From positions 1 to 64,000 of the forward strand of contig JAUUPT010000001.1 of NCBI GenBank assembly GCA_030843315.1: DNA of 64,000 nucleotides, read 5' to 3'. Position 1 is the stretch's first letter. Every line of letters begins with the position of its first letter. The stretch comes from Bacteroidaceae bacterium. GTDB lineage: Bacteria > Bacteroidota > Bacteroidia > Bacteroidales > Bacteroidaceae. The notes under the pieces were generated by a model. It was given only the letters and a program-made list of their open reading frames with translations. It was not told where the DNA came from and did not search any database. Shown here piece after piece: positions 15,527 through 24,935 of the stretch. The translations under genes were made by a program, and so were the position numbers.

Positions 15527-16837
15527 GTGCGCATCAAATTCTTCTTTTTCATACTCGTTCTCTTTCTGCTCGGTTTGAGTGGAGCACTCATTCATTTGCT
15601 GGGAGGAATGAGACCTATGTACTTGTATATATTGGAGGGGGTTATTCTCTTTATCCTTATATATCTGGTGGTGTTCTACAATAAGATAGTGAAGCCGATG
15701 AACACGATAGGTAGCGGTATGGAACTGTTGCGCGAACAAGATTTCAGCAGTCGCCTCAGCCAGGTGGGGCAGTACGAAGCCGACCGCATTGTGAACATTT
15801 TCAACCGTATGATGGAGCAGCTCAAGAATGAGCGGTTGCGTATGCGCGAACAGAATCACTTCCTGGATCTGCTGATTGAGGCGTCTCCGATGGGAGTTAT
15901 CATCACTACTTTGGATGGTGAATTGTCGCAACTGAATCCGATGGCGATAAAGATGCTCGGCGTTCGCCTGGAAGAGGCGATGAACAAGCAGTTGGAACAA
16001 ATAGACTCTCCGCTTGCTGCGGAGCTGGCAGTTATTCCTAAGGATGAGACATCCGTGGTCCGCCTCAATGATGCGAATATATATAAATGTACCCACTCTT
16101 CTTTTATCGACCGGGGCTTTAAGCATCCTTTCTTCCTGATAGAGCGCATGACGGAAGAGGTGATGAAGGCAGAAAAGCGTGCCTACGAGAAAGTAATCCG
16201 TATGATAGCCCATGAGGTGAACAATACGACAGCGGGCATCACTTCCACGCTCGACACCGTGGAGCAGGCCCTCTCTACCGAAGACGACATGGAAGATATC
16301 TGTGAAGTAATGCGCGTCTGCACGGAGCGCTGTTTCTCTATGAGCCGTTTCATCACCCGTTTTGCCGATGTGGTGAAGATACCCGAACCGACATTGTCAC
16401 CCGTTCAGTTGAATGACCTGGTGTCTATGTGCAAGCGCTTCATGGAAGGAATGTGCAATGATCGCAGCATAAACCTTGTTTTGGAGTGCGATCCGGCAGT
16501 TGGAATCGTCCAGCTCGATCCTTCTCTTTTTGAACAGGTGCTGGTGAATATCATCAAGAATGCAGCCGAGAGTATAGAAGGTGCGGGAGAAACGGATAAA
16601 CAAGGCGAAGTAATAGTAAGGACCACTGCCCCCGCTTCTGTCGAAGTCGTTGACAATGGTCCGGGGATAAGCAAAGAGGCCGAAGCTAAACTCTTCAGCC
16701 CCTTCTTTTCCACCAAACCGAACGGGCAGGGAATCGGTCTGGTGTTCATTCGGGAAGTGCTGAGCCGGCATGGTTGTACGTTCTCCCTGCGTACTTACAA
16801 CGATGGGTTGACTCGCTTCCGCATACTATTTCCATAA
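15527..16837 (+). CDS. NtrB/NtrY-like sensor histidine kinase
   Basis: 436 residues with a GTG start; an in-frame TAA at 15515 leaves no other choice near the regulator. Two N-terminal membrane helices (about 5-25 and 31-50) have almost no loop between them, so sensing is probably in the membrane or cytoplasm. A HAMP-like region, a PAS domain (about 115-200), an H-box MIAHEVNN, an N-box NIIKNAAESI, and G-boxes VVDNGPGIS and GQGIGLVFI follow. Partner of the regulator at 14156. Its last 43 bp overlap the convergent aspartate decarboxylase gene. Confidence 0.88.
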   Translation: MRIKFFFFILVLFLLGLSGALIHLLGGMRPMYLYILEGVILFILIYLVVFYNKIVKPMNTIGSGMELLREQDFSSRLSQVGQYEADRIVNIFNRMMEQLKNERLRMREQNHFLDLLIEASPMGVIITTLDGELSQLNPMAIKMLGVRLEEAMNKQLEQIDSPLAAELAVIPKDETSVVRLNDANIYKCTHSSFIDRGFKHPFFLIERMTEEVMKAEKRAYEKVIRMIAHEVNNTTAGITSTLDTVEQALSTEDDMEDICEVMRVCTERCFSMSRFITRFADVVKIPEPTLSPVQLNDLVSMCKRFMEGMCNDRSINLVLECDPAVGIVQLDPSLFEQVLVNIIKNAAESIEGAGETDKQGEVIVRTTAPASVEVVDNGPGISKEAEAKLFSPFFSTKPNGQGIGLVFIREVLSRHGCTFSLRTYNDGLTRFRILFP

Positions 16838-18438
16838 AAATCTTTTGCGTATTCGTCCAATATCCTCTTGATTCCTTGTCCGATAATGACGTAATCCTTT
16901 TCGTTCAGGTTGGCGAGTGAGGCGCGTATGCTCCATTCGGGACCATCAAAACCGCCACCGTTCAGCAGTACCAAGGAGGTTTCTTTGGCAAGGCGGAAGA
17001 CAACATTCAGCGGACTGTAGGTACGTGTCAGATATTCTACAAAGTCGTCCCCATAGAACTTCTTTGCCCAAACCAGCATATCAATTTCAGTGTAATAACC
17101 TACCCGAAGAGGGTCTTCCGCCAATGTGAAACCAGTGTTATCCCAAAGGGCATGCAGACGGCGGCGGATAATTTCCTGCATCTTTTGTTTATATCGGTTC
17201 TCTTTGTCCAGTAGGGCAAAAGAGGCGAAAAGGCTCATTTGTATCTGTTGCGGCAGAGATAGTCCGGCAGTATGGTTCAAAGCCACTTGCCGGCTGTCCG
17301 CTACCATGCGGTCGATGAACTTCAGTTTCTCCGGGTGCAGGGTGAGGCTGGAGTAGCGGCGGTTCAGAACCTCACGCTTTTCTTTTGGCAGGCGGGATAT
17401 TTGCCGGTCGAAGATATTGAATTCATGCAAGGCGATGACAGCATTGCGCCAACCTGTGGCACCAAAGTATTTGGAGAAGGAATAGACGCAAAGCGTATTA
17501 TAAGGCAACTCTGCCATGAACGAACGGAAGTGTGGGCTGAAAGTACCATAAACATCGTCCGTGATAATCATCAGATTCGGATTGTCGTTCTTCACAATGT
17601 CTACGATGCGTGCCATCGTCTCTGGACTGAGGGCGTAGCTGGGCGGATTGCTGGGATTGGTGACGAAGAGGGCCTTAATGGCAGGGCTTTTCAACCGGTC
17701 GATGTCTTCATCGCTGTATTGCCACAGATGCAGTCCGTCGGGGCTCATGCGGTTGGCATGGATCTTGGTTACGTGAAATTGGTAGCGGTCCAGTTGCGGA
17801 ATTTCGATATAGGGTGTAAAGGCAGGAACCATGAGAACGATGCCGTCGCCCCGGTTCAGCAGGAAGTTCTCTTGCAGTGAGTCGAAGAGGTAGCACATGG
17901 CGGCGGTTCCGCCTTCGGTGGCAAAGAGGTCGAAAGTGCCGCGCGGAGGGCGGTTGTCGCACATTTCCTGGCTTAAGTAATCTTGTACTAATAGTTCGGT
18001 GAAGTGCAGGATGCGGTCGGGCACGGGGTATTGATCGCCAATGACGCTTTCGGCCCATTCGTGCACCAGACTGTCCGGGTCGGCGGCATGTTGCATCAGC
18101 AGATAGTTATAGGTCTGTTCCAGTAGTTTGGCGCCGGCGGCGGTGGTGTTCTTCTTCAAGAATGCTTCGAAGCGGGAGGCAATGCCTTCTTTGTCGGGTA
18201 TGCCGGCAATACCTTCGGGCAAGTTCATGGTGCGGCGGCACTCTTCCAGTCCGAACTGTCCCAGCAGGAAGAAGGCTTCGCGTGGGGTGGTGGCTATCCA
18301 GTTCGGGTTACCGCGTCCTGCATTCAGTAGGGTGCGGGCGGTCTTTTTCAGACTTTCGTCTGCCAGGTCGATGAGGCGGTTCTTCAGTTCAAAGGGACTG
18401 ATGCTCTCCATCTTCTTTTCTAAAAGTTTTGTATCCAT
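16795..18438 (-). CDS. aspD: Bifunctional aspartate aminotransferase/aspartate 4-decarboxylase
   Basis: 547 residues, much longer than ordinary aspartate aminotransferases and typical for AspD. It is a fold-type I PLP enzyme: NPSNPPSYALS for substrate and PLP contacts, ITDDVYGTF, and the PLP-binding Lys in SFSKYFGATGWR (about 320). It turns L-aspartate into L-alanine plus CO2 in the cytoplasm. The antiporter gene aspT lies 72 bp upstream on the same strand; together they form the aspartate-alanine cycle that consumes a proton inside and so builds proton-motive force. Its 3' end overlaps the kinase gene on the other strand by 43 bp. Confidence 0.92.
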   Translation of the reverse strand: MDTKLLEKKMESISPFELKNRLIDLADESLKKTARTLLNAGRGNPNWIATTPREAFFLLGQFGLEECRRTMNLPEGIAGIPDKEGIASRFEAFLKKNTTAAGAKLLEQTYNYLLMQHAADPDSLVHEWAESVIGDQYPVPDRILHFTELLVQDYLSQEMCDNRPPRGTFDLFATEGGTAAMCYLFDSLQENFLLNRGDGIVLMVPAFTPYIEIPQLDRYQFHVTKIHANRMSPDGLHLWQYSDEDIDRLKSPAIKALFVTNPSNPPSYALSPETMARIVDIVKNDNPNLMIITDDVYGTFSPHFRSFMAELPYNTLCVYSFSKYFGATGWRNAVIALHEFNIFDRQISRLPKEKREVLNRRYSSLTLHPEKLKFIDRMVADSRQVALNHTAGLSLPQQIQMSLFASFALLDKENRYKQKMQEIIRRRLHALWDNTGFTLAEDPLRVGYYTEIDMLVWAKKFYGDDFVEYLTRTYSPLNVVFRLAKETSLVLLNGGGFDGPEWSIRASLANLNEKDYVIIGQGIKRILDEYAKDFYGNSMRKRVNPSL

Positions 18439-18510
18439 TATGTTAAGGTTTAGGTAATTCGATCCTACTTTTTATTTTTTGCTTCTTAAAAACTAATTCT
18501 TCAGTATTCT

Positions 18511-20205
18511 TTAAATCAGCAATACGATGACTACTCCCCATATTATTAATAAGGTATTACCCACGGCATACGTCACAGTATATCCCAGCGCAGGCGTTTC
18601 GCTTTCCACCGCATCCTGTACTGCACCTAGCGCGGCAGTTGTGGTGCGGGCCCCCGCGCAAACTCCCAGGGCTATGGCCGGATGGAATTTGAATACATAC
18701 CTTGCCAGCAACAGTCCGATAATCAGTGGCAGGGTAGTGGCTACCGCTCCTACCAGGAACAGGCTGAGGCCGACATCGCGGAAACCTTGTACGAAACTTG
18801 GCCCTGCCGAGATGCCCACTACGGCGATGAACATATTCAGACCCACGTTATTCAGCACCCATTGCGACGGCTCCGGGATGCGTCCGAATGTGGGATGCTT
18901 GCTGCGCAGCCAGCCGAATACCAATCCGGCAATCAGCGCGCCGCCGCTTGTGCTCAAGCTGATGGGAACGCCGCCGATATGGATGGCCAATGCTCCGAAT
19001 AATCCCCCGATAAGAATGCCCAACCCTACGAATATCATATCCGTCTGGTTGGTGGGACGGTCTATGTAACCCAGGCGTCGGGCGGCTGTTTCCACTTCCT
19101 GGCGGGTTCCCACCACTTCTACCACGTCGCCGGCATCCACCACCGTTTGTGCCAGCACGGGGATGTCTATTCCCGCCCGCTTGATGCTTCGGATACTGAC
19201 TCCGTGCATGAACCTTTCCCTTCGGATAGTGGCAACCGTTTTTCCGGCAAATGTTTTGCGGGTCACCATCACGGGCAGCCTCTCTGCGGGGAAATCGAGT
19301 AACTGTGCATCCAGCACTTCGGGACCGATCCAATCTTCTTCGCCGATGACGTATTCGCGGCGTCCGCTCAGCACTACTTCATCTCCTATTTCTATCAGGA
19401 TATTGGGCCCCACTTCGGTGACGACTCCCGACTTGCGGAGGCGTTCTACAAAGAGTCGCTTGCCGTTCCGCTGGAAGTAGACTTCGAGGTCGGTAACCGT
19501 TTTTCTCTTCTCGAACCATTCGTTTTTTACCCGGTAGGCGCGGAAGGTGACGGGGCGGGCTGCCGGCATAAATCCGGGCTCATCGGCCAGGGAGTTTCCC
19601 ATCTTGGCTTCCAACTCTTTGCAGGCGGCTTTCACTTTCTCCAGCCCACCCAGCATTTTGGGTCCGATGGAAGACAGTACCCATGCCGATCCTGCCGTGC
19701 CGAAAATGTAGGTTACGGCATACGATACGGGGATGATGTTGATGAAACTCTGCCGTTGTGCTTCCCCCAGTTTCATATTTACCATTGTGTCTTCGGCTAC
19801 CCCAATTACGGCAGAGATGGTTTGCGAACCCGCCAGCAGCCCTGCCGCTTCACCGGGATTATAGCCCATCAGCAGAGAGAGCAGCCAGGTGACTGCCAGT
19901 ACCGATACACACATCAGCACCGCAAAAGCCACCTGTGGCAATCCGTCTTTCTTCAACCCACGGAAGAACTGGGGACCTACTTTGTATCCCACTGCAAAGA
20001 GGAATAACAGGAAGAATACCGATTTGATGGGTCCCGGCACGGCTATGTTCAACTGCCCCACCACCACACCGACAAGCAGTACGCTGGTGACAGTGCCCAG
20101 TGTGAACTTGCCGATACGCAGCTTGCCCAGCCAGAATCCCAGGAAGAGGGTGAGGAAGATGGCTAATTCGGGACGTTCCCTAAGCTGATTGAATATCCAT
20201 TCCAT
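18511..20205 (-). CDS. aspT: Aspartate:alanine antiporter
   Basis: 564 residues from MEWIFNQLRERPELAIFLTL; the frame opens further to 20322 but the extension is basic and not membrane-like. It has an N-terminal hydrophobic half (about 10-185), a long cytoplasmic central part with two TrkA-C (RCK_C) like domains (about 220-370), and a second hydrophobic half (about 385-564). This order is that of AspT (AAEx family). It exchanges aspartate in for alanine out; the negative charge imported drives an electrogenic cycle with AspD. First gene of an aspT-aspD unit. Confidence 0.9.
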   Translation of the reverse strand: MEWIFNQLRERPELAIFLTLFLGFWLGKLRIGKFTLGTVTSVLLVGVVVGQLNIAVPGPIKSVFFLLFLFAVGYKVGPQFFRGLKKDGLPQVAFAVLMCVSVLAVTWLLSLLMGYNPGEAAGLLAGSQTISAVIGVAEDTMVNMKLGEAQRQSFINIIPVSYAVTYIFGTAGSAWVLSSIGPKMLGGLEKVKAACKELEAKMGNSLADEPGFMPAARPVTFRAYRVKNEWFEKRKTVTDLEVYFQRNGKRLFVERLRKSGVVTEVGPNILIEIGDEVVLSGRREYVIGEEDWIGPEVLDAQLLDFPAERLPVMVTRKTFAGKTVATIRRERFMHGVSIRSIKRAGIDIPVLAQTVVDAGDVVEVVGTRQEVETAARRLGYIDRPTNQTDMIFVGLGILIGGLFGALAIHIGGVPISLSTSGGALIAGLVFGWLRSKHPTFGRIPEPSQWVLNNVGLNMFIAVVGISAGPSFVQGFRDVGLSLFLVGAVATTLPLIIGLLLARYVFKFHPAIALGVCAGARTTTAALGAVQDAVESETPALGYTVTYAVGNTLLIIWGVVIVLLI

Positions 20206-20352
20206 AATTAAGCGTTTATATTGGTTATTCCGATGCTTTTTGAGGCGTCGTTTCGCTATAGAACGGCTTTTAACAGGAAGTGTTTGGAGTAAAAGGGGTT
20301 TTTTAGAACATTTATTCCGCAAAACCGAGCATTAATAAAAAGTTTTCTTCCG

Positions 20353-20360
20353 TACCTTTG
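20353..20360 (+). promoter_or_regulatory. -7 element for the DUF5686 gene
   Basis: TACCTTTG fits TAnnTTTG, 28 bp before the ATG at 20388. Confidence 0.5.
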
Positions 20361-20387
20361 CGAACTAAAATATAGGTAAAAAGAGGT

Positions 20388-22925
20388 ATGAAATTATTTT
20401 TTAAGGTATTTCTACTCGTTCAGCTGATTACTCTGCCATTGCGGGCACAATATATGGTACAAGGCGTTGTCACCGACTCATTGACAAAAGAGCCATTGCC
20501 TTATACATCGGTCTATCTGAAGGGGACCAGCGAGGGAGGTATGACCGACAATAACGGCCGTTTTTCTTTTAAAACGCATCGTCCGGAAGCCATGTTGGTT
20601 ATTTCGGCTGTAGGATACAATGAATATGCGCGGCTGATTCATCCGGCACGTGCTTCTCGTTTTAACATAGCCCTGTCACCGGCTACTTATGCACTGGACG
20701 AAGTAGTGGTGAAGCCGAAACGGGAGCGGTACAAGAAAAAAGACAATCCCGCCGTGGAGTTTGTGCGGCAGATGATAGATCACCGGAACGACTATTCTCC
20801 CAAGGAACGCGACTTCTGGCAACGCGACCGTTACGAAAAGATGACCTTTGCCATTAATAATTTTGACAGCGTGAAGCAGCAGAAATGGCTTTACCGCAGG
20901 TTCAAATTCTTGACAGAATATGTCGACACTTCTGCCGTCACGGGCAAGCCGGTGTTGGCTGTTTCCAATCGCGAACTACTGGCTACGGACTATTACCGTA
21001 AGTCTCCACATAGCGAAAAGCAGTGGGTGCAGGCCCGCAGACAAGCCGGAGTAGATGAAATGCTTTCCCAACAAGGTATGGAACAGGCTATCAGCGTCAC
21101 CATGACCGATGTAGATCTTTATGAAAACAACATAACGCTCTTCACTAATAAGTTTGTAAGTCCGCTTTCATCCATGGGACCTTCTTTTTATAAGTATTAT
21201 CTGATGGATACACTTACTATTGCCGGGAAGCCTTGCGTCGACCTGACGTTCGTTCCCTTCAACTCCGAATCGTTCGGCTTCACGGGGCATTTGTACGTTA
21301 TGCTAGATAGTACTTATTTTGTACGTCGCGCCGTGATGAACTTCCCTCAGAAAATCAATCTGAACTTTGTGGACTACATGAAGATAGAGCAGAACTTCGG
21401 TCGTGCGGACGACGGTACACGCCAGCTTCTCAGCGAAAGTATCACTACCGAGTTTAAGATCGTGGACAACAGCGACGGCATCTACGCCAAGCGGGATGTG
21501 TACTACCGGAACTATCTGTACGAACCGGATGACAAGGCTCTGCAAGCATTCCGCCGGCCGGAAAAGGTGATTGAAGAAACGGCCTCTTCTTCCTATTCGG
21601 AAGAATACTGGGATGCCAACCGGCACGTGGAGGTGAGCAAGAAGGAGACTTCGGTGGACAAGATGATGGCGCAGTTGCGCAGCTATCCCGTCTATTACTG
21701 GTCTGAAAAGGTGCTGAAGGTACTTTTCACGGGGTATATTCCTGCGCCAAAAGAGAAAGCGCCTCTGTTTTATATCGGTATGATGAACACTACAATCAGT
21801 GGAAATACATTGGAGGGTGTACGTCTGCGTGCCGGTGGCATGACGACGGCATGGCTCAATCCGCATCTGTTCGGCAAAGGATATGTGGCCTATGGAACCC
21901 GCGACCACCGCGTGAAGGGACTTGTCGAACTGGAGTATTCTTTCCATCAGAAGAAGGAGTACGCCAATGAGTTTCCTATCCATTCGCTGAAACTCCGTTA
22001 TTCTTCGGATGTCAACCAATATGGACAACATTATCTCTACACCAGCCAAGATAATGTTTTCCTGGCGTTGAAGCGGCAGAAGGACGATCGCATCGGCTAT
22101 CAGAGCAAGGCGGAAGCAACGTATACGAGCGAATTTCATTCCGGTTTTTCTTTTCAGCTGACTACCCGTCTGCGGAAAGATGAATCGTCGCATCTCATTC
22201 CGTTCGTCAAGCAGGACGCGAACGAGACTTTTGTAAAAAGTATTTCTACCAGTGAACTGGAAGTGAAGCTGCGCTATGCCCCTAATGAGAAGTTCTTTCA
22301 GACCCAGTGGAACCGTTTTCCCGTATCGCTGGATGCCCCCGTCTTTTCGCTTACGCACACGATGGCGGCTAAAGACTTTCTTGGGGGAGATTATACCTAT
22401 CACTATACCGAGGCAGGCTTTCAGAAACGTTTTTGGTTCTCGGCCTTCGGTTATACCGATGTCATCCTGAAGGCGGGAAAAGTTTGGAACAAAGTGCCTT
22501 TCCCTCTGCTCATTATCCCGAATGCCAATCTTTCTTATACCATTCAGCCGGAATCTTATTCACTGATGAATGCTATGGAGTTTATGAACGATGAATATGC
22601 TTCCTGGGATGTGACTTATTATCTGAACGGCTGGCTTTTTAACCGTGTTCCTTTGTTGAAAAAGCTGAAATGGCGTGAAGTGCTTTCATGCCGCGGCTTG
22701 TATGGAAACCTGAGTGACAAAAATAATCCGGCTTATAATGAGGACTTGTTCCGTTTTCCTGTTACCAGTACCACTATGGGGCATACTCCTTATGTAGAAG
22801 CCGGGGTTGGCATTGAAAATATTTTTAAGATACTTCGTGTCGATTATGTATGGCGTTTGACTTATCGAAATTTACCAAATATTGATAAATCCGGGCTTAG
22901 AATTAGTCTTCATATGACATTTTAA
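20388..22925 (+). CDS. DUF5686 outer membrane protein with carboxypeptidase-like N-terminal domain
   Basis: 845 residues; signal peptide up to about LRAQ (21). Residues about 23-100 form a CarboxypepD_reg-like domain (VQGVVTDSLTKEPLPYTSVY, GGMTDNNGRFSF), as found at the front of many Bacteroidetes TonB-dependent receptors. A long middle domain follows, and then a C-terminal region rich in alternating aromatic strands that ends in an aromatic residue (RISLHMTF), consistent with an outer membrane beta-barrel. No TonB plug is evident. DUF5686 proteins are widespread in Bacteroidetes; function unknown. It is transcribed alone. Confidence 0.8.
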   Translation: MKLFFKVFLLVQLITLPLRAQYMVQGVVTDSLTKEPLPYTSVYLKGTSEGGMTDNNGRFSFKTHRPEAMLVISAVGYNEYARLIHPARASRFNIALSPATYALDEVVVKPKRERYKKKDNPAVEFVRQMIDHRNDYSPKERDFWQRDRYEKMTFAINNFDSVKQQKWLYRRFKFLTEYVDTSAVTGKPVLAVSNRELLATDYYRKSPHSEKQWVQARRQAGVDEMLSQQGMEQAISVTMTDVDLYENNITLFTNKFVSPLSSMGPSFYKYYLMDTLTIAGKPCVDLTFVPFNSESFGFTGHLYVMLDSTYFVRRAVMNFPQKINLNFVDYMKIEQNFGRADDGTRQLLSESITTEFKIVDNSDGIYAKRDVYYRNYLYEPDDKALQAFRRPEKVIEETASSSYSEEYWDANRHVEVSKKETSVDKMMAQLRSYPVYYWSEKVLKVLFTGYIPAPKEKAPLFYIGMMNTTISGNTLEGVRLRAGGMTTAWLNPHLFGKGYVAYGTRDHRVKGLVELEYSFHQKKEYANEFPIHSLKLRYSSDVNQYGQHYLYTSQDNVFLALKRQKDDRIGYQSKAEATYTSEFHSGFSFQLTTRLRKDESSHLIPFVKQDANETFVKSISTSELEVKLRYAPNEKFFQTQWNRFPVSLDAPVFSLTHTMAAKDFLGGDYTYHYTEAGFQKRFWFSAFGYTDVILKAGKVWNKVPFPLLIIPNANLSYTIQPESYSLMNAMEFMNDEYASWDVTYYLNGWLFNRVPLLKKLKWREVLSCRGLYGNLSDKNNPAYNEDLFRFPVTSTTMGHTPYVEAGVGIENIFKILRVDYVWRLTYRNLPNIDKSGLRISLHMTF

Positions 22926-22990
22926 CGTAAATCTTACTAAAGGAACATTAAATCGGATAAAAAGACTAATCTCAATTGAGTAAAATACCC

Positions 22991-22998
22991 TAAATTTG
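22991..22998 (+). promoter_or_regulatory. -7 element for the inositol-lipid cluster
   Basis: TAAATTTG fits TAnnTTTG exactly, 30 bp before the ATG at 23028. No clear TTG lies 20 bp upstream. Confidence 0.5.
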
Positions 22999-23027
22999 AG
23001 CAATTTTTTAAACTCTAAATAATAACA

Positions 23028-24323
23028 ATGGCAATGAAAGAAAACATTAAGCCGGCAACCGGGCGTTTAGGCGTGTTGGTAGTCGGAGTAGGTGGTGCGG
23101 TTGCTACCACTATGATAACCGGAACATTAGCAGCTCGCAAGGGCTTGGCAAAAGCTATAGGCTCAATCACACAAATGGCTACTATGCGTATGCAGGATGG
23201 CAAAGAAAAACTTATCAAAGACATAGTGCCTTTGGCCGACCTGAATGATATTGTTTTCGGTGGTTGGGATATTTTCCCGGATAATGCCTACGAAGCTGCT
23301 ATGTATGCAGAGGTGCTGAAGGAGAAAGACTTGAATCTGGTAAAGGATGAGTTGCAAGCTATCAAGCCGATGCCTGCCGCATTCGACCACAACTTTGCAA
23401 AGCGCCTGAACGGTACGTACATCAAGAAAGCTGAGACTCGTTGGGACATGGTGGAGCAACTGCGTGAGGATATCCGCAACTTTAAAGCTGCCAATAACTG
23501 CGAACGTATTGCTGTATTGTGGGCTGCAAGTACCGAAATTTATATTCCGCTGACTAAAGAACACGAATCCCTCGCTGCTTTGGAAAAGGCTATGAAGGAA
23601 AACAATACCGAAGTGATTTCTCCGAGTATGTGTTATGCTTATGCTGCTATTGCAGAAGGTGCTCCGTTCATCATGGGTGCTCCTAATCTGTGTGTAGATA
23701 CTCCGGCTATGTGGGAATTCTCCAAGAAGATGAATGTGCCTATCTCCGGTAAGGACTTCAAGAGCGGTCAGACCCTGATGAAAACTGTGCTTGCCCCGAT
23801 GTTCAAGACTCGTATGCTGGGTGTTAGCGGTTGGTTCTCTACCAACATCCTGGGTAACCGTGACGGCGAAGTGCTGGACCAGCCCGAAAACTTCAAAACG
23901 AAAGAAGTCAGCAAGTTGTCTGTTATCGACAATATCTTTGAACCTGAGAAATTCCCCGATCTGTACGGCGATGTATATCATAAAGTACGCATCAACTATT
24001 ATCCTCCCCGCAAAGACAACAAGGAAGCATGGGATAACATCGACATCTTCGGCTGGATGGGCTATCCGATGGAAATCAAAGTTAACTTCCTGTGTCGCGA
24101 CTCCATCCTTGCAGCTCCTATCGCACTCGACTTGGTTATCTTCAGTGATCTTGCCCAGCGTGCAGGTATGTGTGGCATCCAGACTTGGTTGTCATTCTTC
24201 TGCAAGAGCCCGATGCATGACTTCGAGCATCAACCGGTACACGACTTGTTCCAGCAATGGCGCATTGTGAAGGAGACTCTTCGCAATATGGTGGGTGAAA
24301 CTGCACCAAGCTATCTGGATTAA
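23028..24323 (+). CDS. ino1: Myo-inositol-1-phosphate synthase
   Basis: 431 residues. N-terminal NAD-binding glycine motif VVGVGGAVATTMI (about 18-30), then conserved INO1/MIPS segments (VLWAASTEIYIP, SGKDFKSGQTLMKT about 245, GWFSTNILGNRDGEVL). It converts glucose-6-phosphate to inositol-3-phosphate, the head-group precursor for inositol lipids. It opens a run of genes with phosphatase, phosphotransferase and Aur1-like activities, matching the reported inositol-lipid pathway of Bacteroides. A Met at 23034 is an alternative start. Confidence 0.93.
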   Translation: MAMKENIKPATGRLGVLVVGVGGAVATTMITGTLAARKGLAKAIGSITQMATMRMQDGKEKLIKDIVPLADLNDIVFGGWDIFPDNAYEAAMYAEVLKEKDLNLVKDELQAIKPMPAAFDHNFAKRLNGTYIKKAETRWDMVEQLREDIRNFKAANNCERIAVLWAASTEIYIPLTKEHESLAALEKAMKENNTEVISPSMCYAYAAIAEGAPFIMGAPNLCVDTPAMWEFSKKMNVPISGKDFKSGQTLMKTVLAPMFKTRMLGVSGWFSTNILGNRDGEVLDQPENFKTKEVSKLSVIDNIFEPEKFPDLYGDVYHKVRINYYPPRKDNKEAWDNIDIFGWMGYPMEIKVNFLCRDSILAAPIALDLVIFSDLAQRAGMCGIQTWLSFFCKSPMHDFEHQPVHDLFQQWRIVKETLRNMVGETAPSYLD

Positions 24324-24402
24324 AGAATAGTGATAAAGTGGTAGGGTGATAGAATGATGGGGTAGTAAATACTTTGTAGTTCTATCACTCTATTCTTTTT
24401 TT
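24324..24402 (+). terminator. Terminator-like structure after the MIPS gene, built from octamer repeats
   Basis: The left side (AAGAATAG...GGGTGATAGAA, 24324-24354) pairs, with a bulge, with TTCTATCACT-CTATTCTT (24380-24398), followed by a run of seven T. It may lower but not stop transcription into the PgpA gene. Confidence 0.6.
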
Positions 24403-24457
24403 AAGTATCTCACTTTATCATTTTGTCACATTATCACTTTAATTATCCTATCACTTT
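24329..24457. repeat. 8-bp repeats related to GTGATARR in both orientations
   Basis: Octamers AGTGATAA, AGTGGTAG, GGTGATAG and AATGATGG run head to tail at 24329-24360. After the T-run, reverse-complement versions (CACTTTAT, CACATTAT, CACTTTAA, TATCACTT and similar) fill about 24408-24457. The same octamer type (four units) is found after the ABC-F gene at 51263. Confidence 0.7.
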
Positions 24458-24461
24458 TTAA

Positions 24462-24935
24462 ATGAAGAAACCCTCCCTTCTCCCTGTAATAATAGGTACG
24501 GGCTTTGGCTCGGGCTTTTCTCCTTTTGCACCCGGTACTGCAGGAGCCTTGCTGGCTACGCTGATTTGGTTCGGGCTGTCTTATCTGGTTTCGGCTACCT
24601 GTCTGTTATGGCTGACGGTAGCATTGATTTTAGTATTCACCTTTGCAGGCATATGGGCTGCCGACTGCTTGGAAGAATCCTGGGGTGAAGACCCTTCGCG
24701 TGTGGTGGTCGATGAAATGGTCGGTGTGTGGATCGCTTTGCTGGCAGCACCTGCCGGACACTTTTGGTATGCATTGGGAGCTTTTGTCTTATTTCGTTTT
24801 TTCGATATACTCAAGCCTTTGGGTATCCGCCGTATGGAGAATTTGCCCGGTGGAGTAGGAGTGATGATGGATGATATCTTGTCCGGAGTCTATGGTTTTA
24901 TAATTCTGATTATAGTAAGATGGATTATCAGTTGA
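24462..24935 (+). CDS. PgpA-family phosphatase (likely acts on phosphatidylinositol phosphate)
   Basis: 157 residues, four or so membrane helices. PgpA motifs are visible: GFGSGFSPFAPGTAGAL near the N-terminus and VVVDEMVGVWIAL (about 78-90). The family removes the phosphate from phosphatidylglycerophosphate. Here the setting between MIPS and a CDP-alcohol phosphotransferase suggests it dephosphorylates phosphatidylinositol phosphate to phosphatidylinositol, as described for the Bacteroides inositol-lipid pathway. It overlaps the next gene by 16 bp. Substrate is inferred from the neighbours. Confidence 0.85.
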   Translation: MKKPSLLPVIIGTGFGSGFSPFAPGTAGALLATLIWFGLSYLVSATCLLWLTVALILVFTFAGIWAADCLEESWGEDPSRVVVDEMVGVWIALLAAPAGHFWYALGAFVLFRFFDILKPLGIRRMENLPGGVGVMMDDILSGVYGFIILIIVRWIIS

